Under the pieces are notes generated by a model. The model was not told the DNA's origin and did not search any database. It saw only the letters and a program-made list of their open reading frames with translations. This document shows, one piece after another, positions 16,110 through 25,322 of a stretch of DNA of 64,000 nt. Both the position numbers and the translations under genes were made by a program. Origin of the DNA: Geobacter sp. AOG2 (GTDB taxonomy: Bacteria > Desulfobacterota > Desulfuromonadia > Geobacterales > Pseudopelobacteraceae); the NCBI RefSeq assembly GCF_019972295.1, contig NZ_BLJA01000001.1:466049-530048 (forward strand). The letters run 5' to 3'. Each line of letters begins with the position of its first letter. Position 1 is the first letter of the stretch.

Positions 16110-16621
16110 TTTTCGCCCCTTTTCTCTTCTGCGGCCTTGCGGAACTTGCGCTGGAACAGGTCGCGCTTGAGGGGCGAAAGGTGATCGACAAAGAGCACAC
16201 CGTCCAGGTGGTCGATCTCATGCTGGAAGGCAATGGCCAGCAGGTCTTCCGCCCGCCAGCTTTTCTCGTTCCCCGACAGATCCAGTCCCTTGACCACGAC
16301 GCTTGCATGGCGGCGGACATTGGCCGCATATCCGGGAACGGAAAGGCAGCCCTCTTCTTCGTAGGCTTCCCCCTCGGCGTGGACGATGACGGGGTTGATT
16401 GCTACAATCAGTTCAGGCGGTTCGTCCTTGGCGGAAACATCGATCACGATAACTCGCTGGTGTACGCCGACCTGCGGGGCGGCCAGTCCGACCCCGGGTG
16501 CGTCATACATGGTTTCCGCCATGTCTTTGACCAGTTGCTGAAGGGACTCATTGATAACGGTGACCGGCGCCGACTTTTTCTTGAGTTCGGGGTTGGGATA
16601 GGTGAGGATTGTGCGGATCAT
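16106..16621 (-). CDS. def: Peptide deformylase
   Basis: Def removes the formyl group from nascent proteins using a Zn/Fe site. All three family motifs are present: GVGLAAPQVG (motif 1), EEGCLSVPG (motif 2, metal Cys) and QHEIDHLDG (motif 3, two metal His and the catalytic Glu). An ATG two codons further upstream (16627) also exists. The second ATG, with AAGGA five nt before it, gives the usual N-terminus MIRTILTYPNPELKKKS and about 171 residues. It is first in the def-fmt-DUF116 operon, and its stop region overlaps the fmt start. Confidence 0.96.
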   Translation of the reverse strand: MIRTILTYPNPELKKKSAPVTVINESLQQLVKDMAETMYDAPGVGLAAPQVGVHQRVIVIDVSAKDEPPELIVAINPVIVHAEGEAYEEEGCLSVPGYAANVRRHASVVVKGLDLSGNEKSWRAEDLLAIAFQHEIDHLDGVLFVDHLSPLKRDLFQRKFRKAAEEKRGEK

Positions 16622-16627
16622 AAACAT

Positions 16628-17013
16628 CCTTGAATGTATTCTGTGCGTCCGGCGCCATCATGCGCCGCGAGCGGGGCCAGCGTGTCATAAGCCGCTCAAG
16701 AAGGGCGGCCCCTTCGCTCCCTTGCTTTTTCCCATCGGGAGTCAGACTCTACGTTAGTTTATTAGGATACTATTTCGGATAAAAAAAATCAATTTATCAT
16801 CTTGAACGCTGGTGCGGGGCATATGGCGGACTCGGTCGGAGGGATCGGCGGGGTAAAGGGCCGGGCAGGAATAGTCCGCAGAGGGCCGGAGGAAAAAGGG
16901 AGGAACGACCGGAAGGAGCGGCAAGGCGGCCGCATCGATAGTTAAAGAGAGGTCGGCGAAATGGCGCGGGAAGATGACCGGGGAAGCTCTTCCCGAAACG
17001 TTGTAGCCCTTTT
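16628..17013. other. Intergenic stretch without a supported gene
   Basis: The part near def (16640-16800) includes an A+T-rich segment around 16745-16800 that probably holds the def promoter on the minus strand. The rest is G+C-rich with an open minus-strand frame of 85 residues of low-complexity Pro/Arg composition and no recognisable motif, which I do not accept as a gene. Confidence 0.5.
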
Positions 17014-17862
17014 CTAGCTGAAAAAGCCCTTGTCCCGGCTGAAGGCTTCCACAAAGGTCTCCAGAAGAAAGTTCATCTTTTCCTCATCGATATCCAGGAT
17101 GACCGCGGGAGCTGTTTCGTGGAGCGCAAAATCCTCCGGCTCGCGGATGCCCGCCCCCACCCTGTGGCAGAAGAGGTTTGCCAGTCCGACAACGCAGGTC
17201 AGCCGCACCTGGTAGGGGTCTTCGTCGGTGCCGAAGTCGTAGGTGTGGTGCTTCAGGACCGCATGCATGAGGATCTCGGGGAAGTTCCATTTCTTGATGA
17301 CCAGCGCCCCCACGTCGGCATGACTGTAGGGATACACCTGCCGTTCGGCTTCCAGGAACGAAATCCGATCATTATAGCATTTCTGCATGACGCTCTGGAA
17401 CTGCTGGCTGTCCATGGTGTTCATGATGATCTTGCCGATATCGTGGAACAGGCCGCCCAGAAAGGCCTCCTCCTCATTCACCAGCCGGGTTATGCCGGCG
17501 ATGATACGGGCGGCCAGGCCGGCGCCGAAGGAGTGCTCCCAGAGCATTTTCTCGGTCAGGCCGTAGGGTTTGTAGACCTGTTTGACCGAGGCCGCCACCA
17601 CAAGGCTTTTCAGGGTGCTGAAGCCCAGGATCATGATGGCGTGGGACAGCGTCTGGATCTGGCGCTGGCAGCCGTAAAACGATGAGTTCGAGATCTTCAG
17701 GACCCGGGCGGCAACAGCCGGGTCGGACGCCACGATCTTGGCCAGTTCTTCCGAAGTGGTGCTTTCGCTTTCAACGAGTTGCATGACCTTGGTTGCGACC
17801 ACCGGGATGGTGGGCAGGTCGCTGGCGTTCATGATCAGCGTTTCAAGTTCCTGGTTCATCAT
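17014..17862 (-). CDS. HDOD-domain signalling protein
   Basis: HDOD proteins are HD-fold relatives without assured hydrolase activity. They are common in Geobacter regulation of chemotaxis, cell cycle and stress. The 282-residue product shows the family core: LPTIPVVATKVMQLVE, IVASDPAVAARVLKISNSSFYG, HAIMILGFSTLKSLVV and GGLFHDIGKIIMN with an HD pair, then SHADVGALVIKKWNFPE and HH. The double ATG at 17862/17859 with AAGGAG five nt upstream is preferred over the 17880 start. It is a single-domain protein with no receiver or output domain. It is divergently transcribed from the TPR-protein gene at 18029. Confidence 0.88.
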   Translation of the reverse strand: MMNQELETLIMNASDLPTIPVVATKVMQLVESESTTSEELAKIVASDPAVAARVLKISNSSFYGCQRQIQTLSHAIMILGFSTLKSLVVAASVKQVYKPYGLTEKMLWEHSFGAGLAARIIAGITRLVNEEEAFLGGLFHDIGKIIMNTMDSQQFQSVMQKCYNDRISFLEAERQVYPYSHADVGALVIKKWNFPEILMHAVLKHHTYDFGTDEDPYQVRLTCVVGLANLFCHRVGAGIREPEDFALHETAPAVILDIDEEKMNFLLETFVEAFSRDKGFFS

Positions 17863-17964
17863 TTCCGCTCCTTGCTGCATGCAAACGGGTATGGCCGACA
17901 GGTCTTACACGGAAAGGAATTATTGCATAAAAATGTAAATAATCAAAGATATTCGCCGAAATAA

Positions 17965-17993
17965 TTGAATTTTGACCAGGTGCCATGTATAAT
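17965..17993 (+). promoter_or_regulatory. Sigma-70-like promoter for the TPR-protein gene
   Basis: TTGAAT, 17 nt, TATAAT lies 35 nt upstream of the ATG of the secreted TPR protein. The spacing and the perfect -10 hexamer make this a good vegetative promoter. Confidence 0.6.
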
Positions 17994-18028
17994 CCCCCCC
18001 CATCACTAACCAAGGACAGTCCAAGAAC

Positions 18029-19957
18029 ATGCCAATGATTCGCTCATATCTTGCCTTGCCCTGCGCGGTACTCATGTTGACCGGCTTTACCTGGGGGTTG
18101 GGGTCGGACAATTGCCCCAAGGCCTTGGAGCTTACCGGGAAGCTGGGGGCACTCCATGATGAGACCAAGGTGCGTCAGGCCGAGGCGGAGATCCTCTCGC
18201 TCTGTCCTGACGGTGCTGCCGGTCACTTTGTTACCGCATTGCAGTTCGAGCGGGTGGGCAATCTGGACGGAGCGATTGCGGAATATCGCAAGGCGCTGCA
18301 GTTGGAACGGTCCTTTCCCCTGGCGAGCGGCAATCTGGGGCTCCTGTACGCCCAGAAAGGGATGAACGACGAGGCCTCGGTCGAGTTGGCCCGCGGCCTC
18401 GCGTCGATTTCCAATCCCAAATATCATAAGGCCATGGCCTTGATCCTGGCGGAGCGTAAGGTTTATCCCCTCGCCATCTATCACTTTAATGAAGCCGGTC
18501 GTGAATTAACCGGTGATGCCGGCGTGTTTACCGGCCTTGCCGAGATCTATGTGGCCATCGGACAACAGGGCAAGGCCCTGGAGGAGTATCGCCGGGCGCT
18601 GGCGGCCGACCCGAATTCCGAAAAGGCTCATCTGGGCATTGCCTCCATTTATCTGGAGCGCAACGACCTGAACAAGGCGCTGGACGAGCTGAAGAGGGCT
18701 GCGTTGTCCAGCCCGCAAAACCGCGAAATCCACTTGATGATGGCCGACATCTATACCAGAAAAGGCGATAAAAAGCAGGCCGAGTATGAAAGGCTTCTGG
18801 GCGGCAAGGGCAAGACGGCCTCGGCTGTCTCACCTCAGGGTCCCCCTCCAGCCCCCGTTGCTGCCAAGCCGGTAGCCGAAGCCCGGCCCCGGGCAGAGCT
18901 TGAAAAGGCGATCGAGAGGCTGAAGGCGACCATCAAGGAGCAGCCCGATGCCGTGGCGGCGTATGAAGAGCTCGGCAACCTGTACCGCTCGGCCGACATG
19001 GATAATGAGGCCATTGCAGCCTATAAGGGCGCGGTTTATCGCAACAGCACCAGCAGCGACGTGTACCTCAACCTGGGTATTCTCTACGAGAAACGGGACA
19101 TGCTGGACGAGGCGGTGGTCGCCTACAAGCAGGCGGTACGGGTCAAGCCGCAAAATGCCGATGCCAGGCTACGTCTGGCGGATATCTACCTGAACCGCGG
19201 AAGCAATGCCCAGGCGGTGGAGCAGTACGGCGAATTTCTCAAGCTCAGGCCCAACAGCCCCGATATCCAGCTCAAGCTGGCGCGACTCTTTGCCCGCAAC
19301 AAAGAAACGAACCTGGCCATCGAAGGGTATCAGGCGGTGCTGAAGCAGTCTCCCGAGAATGTCGATGCAAATCGTGAGATTGCCGCCCTTTACCGGATGA
19401 AGGGTTTGAACGACAAGGCCATCGAGCATTATAAAAAGGTGCTGGAACAACAGAAAGACGACATGGACACGCGTAACGCCTTGGTTTCTCTCTATGTCAA
19501 GGACAAGCGTTACGACGAGATTACCGACCTGCTCAAGGGCACGGCGGAACTCTTCCCCGACGACCCCAACAACCACTACAAGCTGGGCCTGATCTACGAT
19601 TTCAAGAAGGACTATGACGACGCCATTGCCAGCTATAAAAAGGCCCTGGCGCTGAAACCCGACCACGCGCGCGCTCTCAATGCACTGGGGCGCCTCTACC
19701 TGAAGACCGGCCGGCTCACCGAGGCCAAAGAGGCGCTCGAAGCGGCCAAAAAGGCCGATCCCGGTCTGGAGGAAGCTTCGATATTGTTGAACAATATCCG
19801 GGATGAATTCAATCCCGAACCCCACAAGATCAGCAATAAGATCGGCAAAAAGAGCAAGAAGAGCAAGTCCAAGAAGGCAAAGAGGACAAAAACCTCCAAG
19901 AGCGGCAAGTCCGCAAAGTCGGATAAGAGCAAGACCAAGACCAAGAAAAAACATTAG
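18029..19957 (+). CDS. Secreted TPR-repeat protein with lysine-rich C-terminal tail
   Basis: The 642-residue protein starts with a signal peptide (residues 1-24, LPCAVLMLTGFTWG). It consists mainly of tetratricopeptide repeats in two blocks: about residues 68-245 and 290-590, with typical AIAEYRKALQLER, AIAAYKGAVYRN and AIASYKKALALKPDHARAL units. The blocks are separated by a Pro/Ala linker at about 265-290. The last ~33 residues are almost only Lys, Ser and Thr, like a histone H1 tail. TPR arrays scaffold protein complexes; the basic tail could bind polyanions such as cell-envelope polymers. A sigma-70-like promoter precedes it and no gene follows closely. Partners are unknown. Confidence 0.85.
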   Translation: MPMIRSYLALPCAVLMLTGFTWGLGSDNCPKALELTGKLGALHDETKVRQAEAEILSLCPDGAAGHFVTALQFERVGNLDGAIAEYRKALQLERSFPLASGNLGLLYAQKGMNDEASVELARGLASISNPKYHKAMALILAERKVYPLAIYHFNEAGRELTGDAGVFTGLAEIYVAIGQQGKALEEYRRALAADPNSEKAHLGIASIYLERNDLNKALDELKRAALSSPQNREIHLMMADIYTRKGDKKQAEYERLLGGKGKTASAVSPQGPPPAPVAAKPVAEARPRAELEKAIERLKATIKEQPDAVAAYEELGNLYRSADMDNEAIAAYKGAVYRNSTSSDVYLNLGILYEKRDMLDEAVVAYKQAVRVKPQNADARLRLADIYLNRGSNAQAVEQYGEFLKLRPNSPDIQLKLARLFARNKETNLAIEGYQAVLKQSPENVDANREIAALYRMKGLNDKAIEHYKKVLEQQKDDMDTRNALVSLYVKDKRYDEITDLLKGTAELFPDDPNNHYKLGLIYDFKKDYDDAIASYKKALALKPDHARALNALGRLYLKTGRLTEAKEALEAAKKADPGLEEASILLNNIRDEFNPEPHKISNKIGKKSKKSKSKKAKRTKTSKSGKSAKSDKSKTKTKKKH

Positions 19958-20070
19958 TATTCCCTGTAGCGTTCATCGGTCCGACGGATTACGGGCAGCC
20001 CCGTTCCGGCGTTCCTGCCGCTGTAACCCTAAGGAGGCTGGCAACAATAACATGAACATCTTGCATCTCA

Positions 20071-20190
20071 TCTTCCGGCCATCTTTGACCGCAGCTCAAT
20101 CGCAAAATCCTCGACGTAGCCCTGCTACGCCTGCGGTTTTGTTCAATCGCTACCGCCAAATCTGACCAAAATCTGAGCGCAATTCTGTTC
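20071..20190. repeat. Hairpin-containing intergenic repeat-like element
   Basis: CAAAATCCTCGACGTAGC and GCTACGCCTGCGGTTTTG form an imperfect inverted repeat around CCT. Flanking segments CTGACCAAAATCTGAGCG and TTCTGTTCAAT recall small mobile or REP-type elements. Its GTAGC...GCTAC core is shared with the seven-copy family elsewhere in the window, but the ends differ. It fills the space between the TPR and glycosidase genes together with a short open frame (20052-20165) that I do not accept. Confidence 0.45.
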
Positions 20191-20235
20191 AATTTATTAT
20201 TACGAGCCTCCCAACACCCACGGCCGGACACAGAT

Positions 20236-23200
20236 ATGACTGAACTGAGCAGCGCGCTAGATTACTTTCCCCACACTATCCAGATATCCGCCCGGTATTG
20301 GCGCTCCCTAGAGTTGGGGGTGCTTTCGCAACGCATCGCCACCCGCAGTATCCCACCGGTCATGTTTTACCGGCAACTCGCTTTCAAGCTGAATCGCGGC
20401 AAAAGTGCCGAAGCGCCACCGGCCCATGCCGGCCATCTCGTTCTCTATGCCATGCTGCTCAAGGTGTACCGTCATCTCATCGACGTTTTGGGAGAACAGG
20501 CAACACCGGGGGTGATGACGGATGCCCTGCAACGGGGAGGGTGTGATCCGGCCGGGGCTGAAACGGCTGCGACGCTGGAGCGCTTCATAGCACTTTTTCC
20601 GCCGGATGGGGTGTTGCAAGGCACGCAGCAAAGCGGCGAATGGCTCGGTGCAGCCGGTGAGAAGGGCAGGCGGATGGTCCTGCGGGAGTTGCTCCTGCTC
20701 CGGCTGGCCGCTCAAAATCCGGCTCTTGACAGCTTTCGTGCCATTCTTGACGACCGGCCCCTGGCGAGTGAGACCACGTACCCGGTTATGGCCGCCGGCA
20801 TGCAGAGCGCCCTGAAGCAGGGGCCGCTTCTGGAGGAGTTGGGCTGTACCCTTGGTGATGCCTTGTGGGCGCCCATCGGTTCCGCCCCCACCTCGCTCGC
20901 CGGCCAACTGGATTTTGTCCGCACACGGTGGGTCAAGCTACTGCCGCCGGAACTGCTGGAAGAGGTGGTCGAAGCCTTCGATATCCTGCTGGAAGAGGAG
21001 CGGGAGTGGGGCGGAGCCGGAGCGCCGGGACCGCCGCCGGTTCTGGAGTTCGGCCGTGGCGGGCACGGGCAGGCAGGCGGCAGCTCGGTCTTCGGCGGCT
21101 ATGATTACCCGGAGTACGAGGGGTTCTCGCCGGATGCGGACTGGATGTCCAACGTGGTGCTGATCGCAAAAATGGTCTATGTCTGGCTCGATCAGCTCTC
21201 GAAGCAGTACGGCTGGCCCATCACCCGCCTCGACCAGATACCGGAAGCGGAACTGGACCGGCTGGCCGCAGCCGGCGTCACCGGACTCTGGTTGATCGGG
21301 GTCTGGGAACGCTCGCCGGCCTCCCAGCGCATCAAACAGTTGTGCGGCAATTCCGACGCCATCGCCTCGGCCTATTCCCTGTACGACTATGAGATCGCCG
21401 CCGACCTGGGTGGGTGGGCCGCGCTGGGCAACCTGCGGGAGCGGGCCGTCCGGCGGGGCATCCGCCTGGCCAGCGATATGGTCCCCAACCACACCGGCAT
21501 CTATTCCCGCTGGGTCATCCAGCACCCGGACTGGTTCGTGCAGACCGATTACCCCCCGTTTCCCACCTATCAGTTCAACGGTGAGGACCTGTCCCACTCG
21601 GGCGACGCCTGCATCCAGATCGAGGACGGCTACTGGACCAAGACGGACGCCGCCGTGGTCTTTCGCCTGATCGAGCGCACGACCGGCCGCATTCGCTACA
21701 TCTACCACGGCAACGACGGGACCAGCATCCCCTGGAACGATACGGCCCAACTCAACTACCTGATCCCCGAGGTGCGCGAGGCGGTCATTCAGACCATCCT
21801 GCACGTGGCCCACAATTTCCCGATCATCCGTTTCGACGCCGCCATGACCCTGGCCAAGAAGCACTACCAGCGCCTCTGGTTCCCGATCCGCGGCCTGGGG
21901 GGCGGCATCCCGTCCCGGGCGGAGCACGGCATGAGCCGGGAGGAGTTCGATACCCTCTTCCCGGTTGAATTCTGGCGCGAGGTGGTGGACAGGGTGGCGG
22001 CCGAGGCACCGGGTACCCTGCTCCTGGCCGAGGCCTTCTGGCTGATGGAGGGGTATTTCGTACGGACCCTGGGCATGCACCGCGTCTACAACAGCGCCTT
22101 CATGAACATGCTCAAGACGGAGGAAAACGCCAAGTACCGGCAGACCATCAAGAACGTCCTGGAGTTCAACCCCGAAGTGCTCAAGCGCTTCGTCAACTTC
22201 ATGAACAACCCGGACGAAAAGACCGCCGTGGAGCAGTTCGGGACCCAGGGCAAATACTTCGGCGCCTGCGTGTTGCTGGCGACCATGCCGGGGCTGCCCA
22301 TGCTCGGCCATGGCCAGATCGAAGGCTTCCACGAAAAGTACGGCATGGAGTACAAGCGGGCCTACTGGGACGAGGCGGTCGACGAAGGGCTGGTGCGCGG
22401 CCACGAGATGTGGATCTTCCCGTTGTTGCGCCGGCGCTGGCTCTTCTCCGGGGCGGATAATTTCGTGCTGTACGATTTCTACGCCGGCCACGCAGTCGAC
22501 GAGAACGTCTTTGCCTATTCCAACCAGGTGGGTGAACAGCGGGCGCTGGTCCTGTACCATAACCGGTACGCCAGTTGCGCGGGATGGATCAAGGATTCCG
22601 CCGCGTTCGCCGTCAAGACCGACGGCGATGCCGTCGAACTGCGCCGGACGACATTGGGGGCGGCCCTCGGCGTTACGGCTGAGGATCACGTCTTCTATGC
22701 CTTCCGCGACCACACCCGGAATCTGGAGTATGTGCGCAACGGCCGGGAACTGGCGGAAAAGGGGCTCTATGTGGAGCTGGGCGAATACCAGTTCCACGTC
22801 TTCATGGATTTCCGGGAGATCCGGGACGATGCCGAGGGAAGCTGGCAGGGCCTCTGCGCGGCACTCAACGGCCAAGGGGTGGAAAACCTGGAGGACGAAC
22901 TCAAACAACAACGCTACGCCTCCCTGAACACCGCCTTCCGGGCCGTACTGCAGACGGTGCCGATGCCGGATAAGGACCGTCCGGTTGCCGGAGCGGATAC
23001 GGCCGATGTTATCCGGGCGGCCCAGCGTTTCCTGGCCGTGCTGCATGCGCACCTGCCCGGAGGCGTGAGCGGGGCCGATGCCGTGCTGAAGGAGATTTCC
23101 GCCTGGCGAGAATTCTCGACGGCCTTCCGGGCGATGAAACCGGCTGCCAAGATCGCACAGGCAACGCACACCGGGCTGATGGAGCTGTTGGACAGTCCTG

Positions 23201-23763
23201 TGGGCACCCGGGTGCTGTTGGGGTGGCTGCTCCTGAAACATGCCGGGGGGGACGCCCTGGGGACCTTCGGGCTCGATTGCACCCTCAGGCGAGTACTACA
23301 GGAGGATCCGGGCCGGGATGCCGCCCTGCTCCTCACCTTGTTGCTGGCGTGGGACGACGGCCAGGGCGGCGGCGGACGTACTATCGCCACGGCCTTTGCC
23401 TGCCCGCCCTGCCGTGATTTCATGATGATTCACGAAAGTGACGGCGTCGAGTGGTTCAACAAGGAGCGCTTCGAAGAGCTGGTTGCATGGCTGACCGTAA
23501 TCGGTCTGGTGGAGTTGGCGCTGAAACGTCCGGCCAGCCGTACTGTTTCGGCATGGCTGGCCGCGGCCGGCCGGGAACGGGCTGCCAGTACCGCTCTGGC
23601 CGCCCATGCGGGCTACCGCAGCAGCCTGTTTCAGCAGTTATCGGAGCCGGCGCTGGAGATCGACGCCGAAAGCCCGGCGAAACACAAAAGAAAGGGTACG
23701 GATGTTCAAGGCGGCGCTCGAGCGCATACGTCAAAAACACCGGACGACACGCTACCCCGCTGA
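20236..23763 (+). CDS. Very large GH13-like alpha-glucan-active protein
   Basis: This 1175-residue protein has a (beta/alpha)8 alpha-amylase-family domain between about residues 320 and 780, flanked by long helical extensions (1-310 and 840-1175). Visible motifs: region I ASDMVPNH (about 414-421), region II IRFDAAMT with the nucleophile Asp (about 533), region III LLAEAFW with the acid/base Glu (about 599), and region IV FMNNPDEKT (about 655-663). There the Asp is kept but the usual His before it is Pro. ITRLDQIPEAELDRLAAAGV shows the typical barrel entry. No signal peptide is seen, so it is probably cytosolic, acting on glycogen or a related glucan. Its 3' end overlaps the next gene by 62 nt. 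Exact specificity is unknown. Confidence 0.8.
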   Translation: MTELSSALDYFPHTIQISARYWRSLELGVLSQRIATRSIPPVMFYRQLAFKLNRGKSAEAPPAHAGHLVLYAMLLKVYRHLIDVLGEQATPGVMTDALQRGGCDPAGAETAATLERFIALFPPDGVLQGTQQSGEWLGAAGEKGRRMVLRELLLLRLAAQNPALDSFRAILDDRPLASETTYPVMAAGMQSALKQGPLLEELGCTLGDALWAPIGSAPTSLAGQLDFVRTRWVKLLPPELLEEVVEAFDILLEEEREWGGAGAPGPPPVLEFGRGGHGQAGGSSVFGGYDYPEYEGFSPDADWMSNVVLIAKMVYVWLDQLSKQYGWPITRLDQIPEAELDRLAAAGVTGLWLIGVWERSPASQRIKQLCGNSDAIASAYSLYDYEIAADLGGWAALGNLRERAVRRGIRLASDMVPNHTGIYSRWVIQHPDWFVQTDYPPFPTYQFNGEDLSHSGDACIQIEDGYWTKTDAAVVFRLIERTTGRIRYIYHGNDGTSIPWNDTAQLNYLIPEVREAVIQTILHVAHNFPIIRFDAAMTLAKKHYQRLWFPIRGLGGGIPSRAEHGMSREEFDTLFPVEFWREVVDRVAAEAPGTLLLAEAFWLMEGYFVRTLGMHRVYNSAFMNMLKTEENAKYRQTIKNVLEFNPEVLKRFVNFMNNPDEKTAVEQFGTQGKYFGACVLLATMPGLPMLGHGQIEGFHEKYGMEYKRAYWDEAVDEGLVRGHEMWIFPLLRRRWLFSGADNFVLYDFYAGHAVDENVFAYSNQVGEQRALVLYHNRYASCAGWIKDSAAFAVKTDGDAVELRRTTLGAALGVTAEDHVFYAFRDHTRNLEYVRNGRELAEKGLYVELGEYQFHVFMDFREIRDDAEGSWQGLCAALNGQGVENLEDELKQQRYASLNTAFRAVLQTVPMPDKDRPVAGADTADVIRAAQRFLAVLHAHLPGGVSGADAVLKEISAWREFSTAFRAMKPAAKIAQATHTGLMELLDSPVGTRVLLGWLLLKHAGGDALGTFGLDCTLRRVLQEDPGRDAALLLTLLLAWDDGQGGGGRTIATAFACPPCRDFMMIHESDGVEWFNKERFEELVAWLTVIGLVELALKRPASRTVSAWLAAAGRERAASTALAAHAGYRSSLFQQLSEPALEIDAESPAKHKRKGTDVQGGARAHTSKTPDDTLPR

Positions 23764-24457
23764 GCCGGCGCTCCTGCCGGCACTGTTCCGGGGCTATCCG
23801 CGGCTCGACCCGGCCCAATGCCCGCCCGGCTGTACCTGCTGTTCGGACGTCTGTCCGGTGGATGCCATCTACCACGCCAACGGCTTGGCCCTGGACATGG
23901 GCAAATGTCTGTTCTGCCCCGAATGCGAACGGGCCTGTCCCAACGGCGCGGTGCGCTTCACCGCCGACGAAAAGCTGGCTACCTCGGAACGGGAGGACCT
24001 GGTGGTCCGGGAGGGAGAGGAACGCCGGCTGGCCCACAGCATGGGTAAGGAACTGGTGTCCCTGTACGGGCGCTCCTTCAAACTGCGGGAGGTGAGCGCC
24101 GGCGGCTGCAACGCCTGTGAGGCCGACACCAATGTCCTCTCCACCATCGGGTTCGACCTGGGGCGCTTCGGCATCCAGTTCGTGGCCTCGCCGCGCCATG
24201 CCGACGGCATGTTCGTCACCGGGCCGGTCACGGAGAACATGCGCATCGCCCTTCTCAAGACGTGGGATGCCATCCCCGGCCCCAAGGTGGTCATCGCCGC
24301 CGGGGCCTGCGCCATCGACGGCGGCCCCTTTCGCGGGCACCATGAGGTGCACGACGGTATCGATAAATTTTTGCCGGTGGATCTCTATATCCCCGGTTGC
24401 CCGCCTCATCCCCTGACCATCCTGGACGGTTTGCTGCGGCTGTTGGGGAGGAGATAG
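23702..24457 (+). CDS. Orphan NiFe-hydrogenase-3/complex-I-type small subunit with ferredoxin domain
   Basis: The 251-residue protein begins with an 8-Fe ferredoxin segment (CTCCSDVCP and CLFCPECERACP, about residues 41-80). This is followed by a NuoB/HycG-type small-subunit domain: GGCNACEADTNVL (Cys ligands), FVTGPVTENMR, VVIAAGACAIDGGPF and VDLYIPGCPPHP, the set that holds the proximal [4Fe-4S] cluster. Such subunits work with a large subunit and membrane partners in group-4 hydrogenases or formate hydrogenlyase. None is adjacent: upstream is a glycosidase, downstream a MoxR ATPase. The ATG at 23702 lies inside the upstream gene; a longer frame from 23606 is open but lacks family sequence. 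It may serve a remote complex or be a solitary redox protein. Confidence 0.82.
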   Translation: MFKAALERIRQKHRTTRYPAEPALLPALFRGYPRLDPAQCPPGCTCCSDVCPVDAIYHANGLALDMGKCLFCPECERACPNGAVRFTADEKLATSEREDLVVREGEERRLAHSMGKELVSLYGRSFKLREVSAGGCNACEADTNVLSTIGFDLGRFGIQFVASPRHADGMFVTGPVTENMRIALLKTWDAIPGPKVVIAAGACAIDGGPFRGHHEVHDGIDKFLPVDLYIPGCPPHPLTILDGLLRLLGRR

Positions 24458-24461
24458 ACCA

Positions 24462-25286
24462 ATGAAACAAACAACCATCGACGGTATCGCCCTGAACCTG
24501 GCTTCCCCGGTAACCCTTGCGCTGAAATGGGTGGGGCAGGAAGAGTTGCTTACCCAACTCTTGGCGGCGTGGATGGTGATCGATGAACGGGATATCCCCT
24601 TCAACCCGCGTCTGGTGGGAAAGCCGGGGGTGGGCAAGACCACCCTGGCCTATGCCGCGGCCCAGCATTTGGGGCGGCCGGTCTATCTCTACCAGGCCAC
24701 CATGGATACACGGCCCGAGGATCTGATCATCTCGCCGGTCATCAGCCCGGACGGGAAGATCCAGTATGCCGCATCGTCCCTGGTTTCGGCCATGCTTGCC
24801 GGAGGGGTGCTGATACTGGACGAGGGCAACCGCATGAGCGAGAAGGCCTGGGCCTCGCTGGCGCCGCTGTTGGACGACCGCCGCTACGTGGAATCCGTCG
24901 TCACCGGCCTGCGTATCCCCGCCGCCCGGGATTTTCGCATCGTCGTCACCATGAACGAGGATTCCTCGACCTTCGAGGTGCCGGAATACATCCACTCCCG
25001 CCTCCAACCCCAGATATACATCGACTTCCCTGATGCCGACGAGGAGTTGCTGATCCTCAGGGAAAACCTGCCCTTCAGCAGCGGCCGCATCCTGAGGTAC
25101 GTGGTGGATTTCCTCCAACGCGCCCATGCCGCCGATGAGTCCTACTCCGTGCGGGACGGCATCAACATTGCCCGCTACGCCCTCAAGATGATGCGCATGC
25201 AGGGCACGGAAGCCGCCGAGTTGCTCCCGTTGGCCGTGGAGCGCGTGCTGGGGGACGAGGCCCTTGCGTATCTTGATCGTGTTTGA
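24462..25286 (+). CDS. MoxR-family AAA+ ATPase
   Basis: This 274-residue AAA+ protein shows Walker A GKPGVGKTTLAYAAA (about residues 48-62), Walker B VLILDEGNRMSE (about 116-127), sensor 1 FRIVVTMNEDSSTFEVPE and a short C-terminal helical lid. MoxR ATPases act as chaperones that activate or assemble partner complexes, usually with a von Willebrand A (VWA) protein. The gene starts 4 nt after the hydrogenase-like subunit, so both are probably co-transcribed. A role in maturing that redox protein or in acting with the 658-residue neighbour are both open. No VWA gene is seen here. Confidence 0.88.
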   Translation: MKQTTIDGIALNLASPVTLALKWVGQEELLTQLLAAWMVIDERDIPFNPRLVGKPGVGKTTLAYAAAQHLGRPVYLYQATMDTRPEDLIISPVISPDGKIQYAASSLVSAMLAGGVLILDEGNRMSEKAWASLAPLLDDRRYVESVVTGLRIPAARDFRIVVTMNEDSSTFEVPEYIHSRLQPQIYIDFPDADEELLILRENLPFSSGRILRYVVDFLQRAHAADESYSVRDGINIARYALKMMRMQGTEAAELLPLAVERVLGDEALAYLDRV

Positions 25287-25322
25287 CGCCAACTGCGTTT
25301 CCGGATGACCACGAATTAACTG

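Noticed and set aside
16797-17054. 85-residue minus-strand frame
   Set aside because: Pro/Arg-rich, overlaps the 3' end of the HDOD gene, no ribosome site.
19974-20045. Possible cobalamin riboswitch (GCCGCTGTAACCC resembling a B12 box)
   Set aside because: The rest of the B12-box and core consensus is missing and the downstream gene is not a corrin or B12 gene.
20052-20165. 37-codon frame preceded by AAGGAGG
   Set aside because: It lies across a hairpin repeat, the spacing to the ribosome site is too long, and nothing suggests a real product.
20938-23241. 767-residue open frame antisense to the GH13-like gene
   Set aside because: It mirrors a high-G+C coding sequence, has no family motif, no ribosome site and low-complexity composition; the sense strand has clear catalytic motifs.
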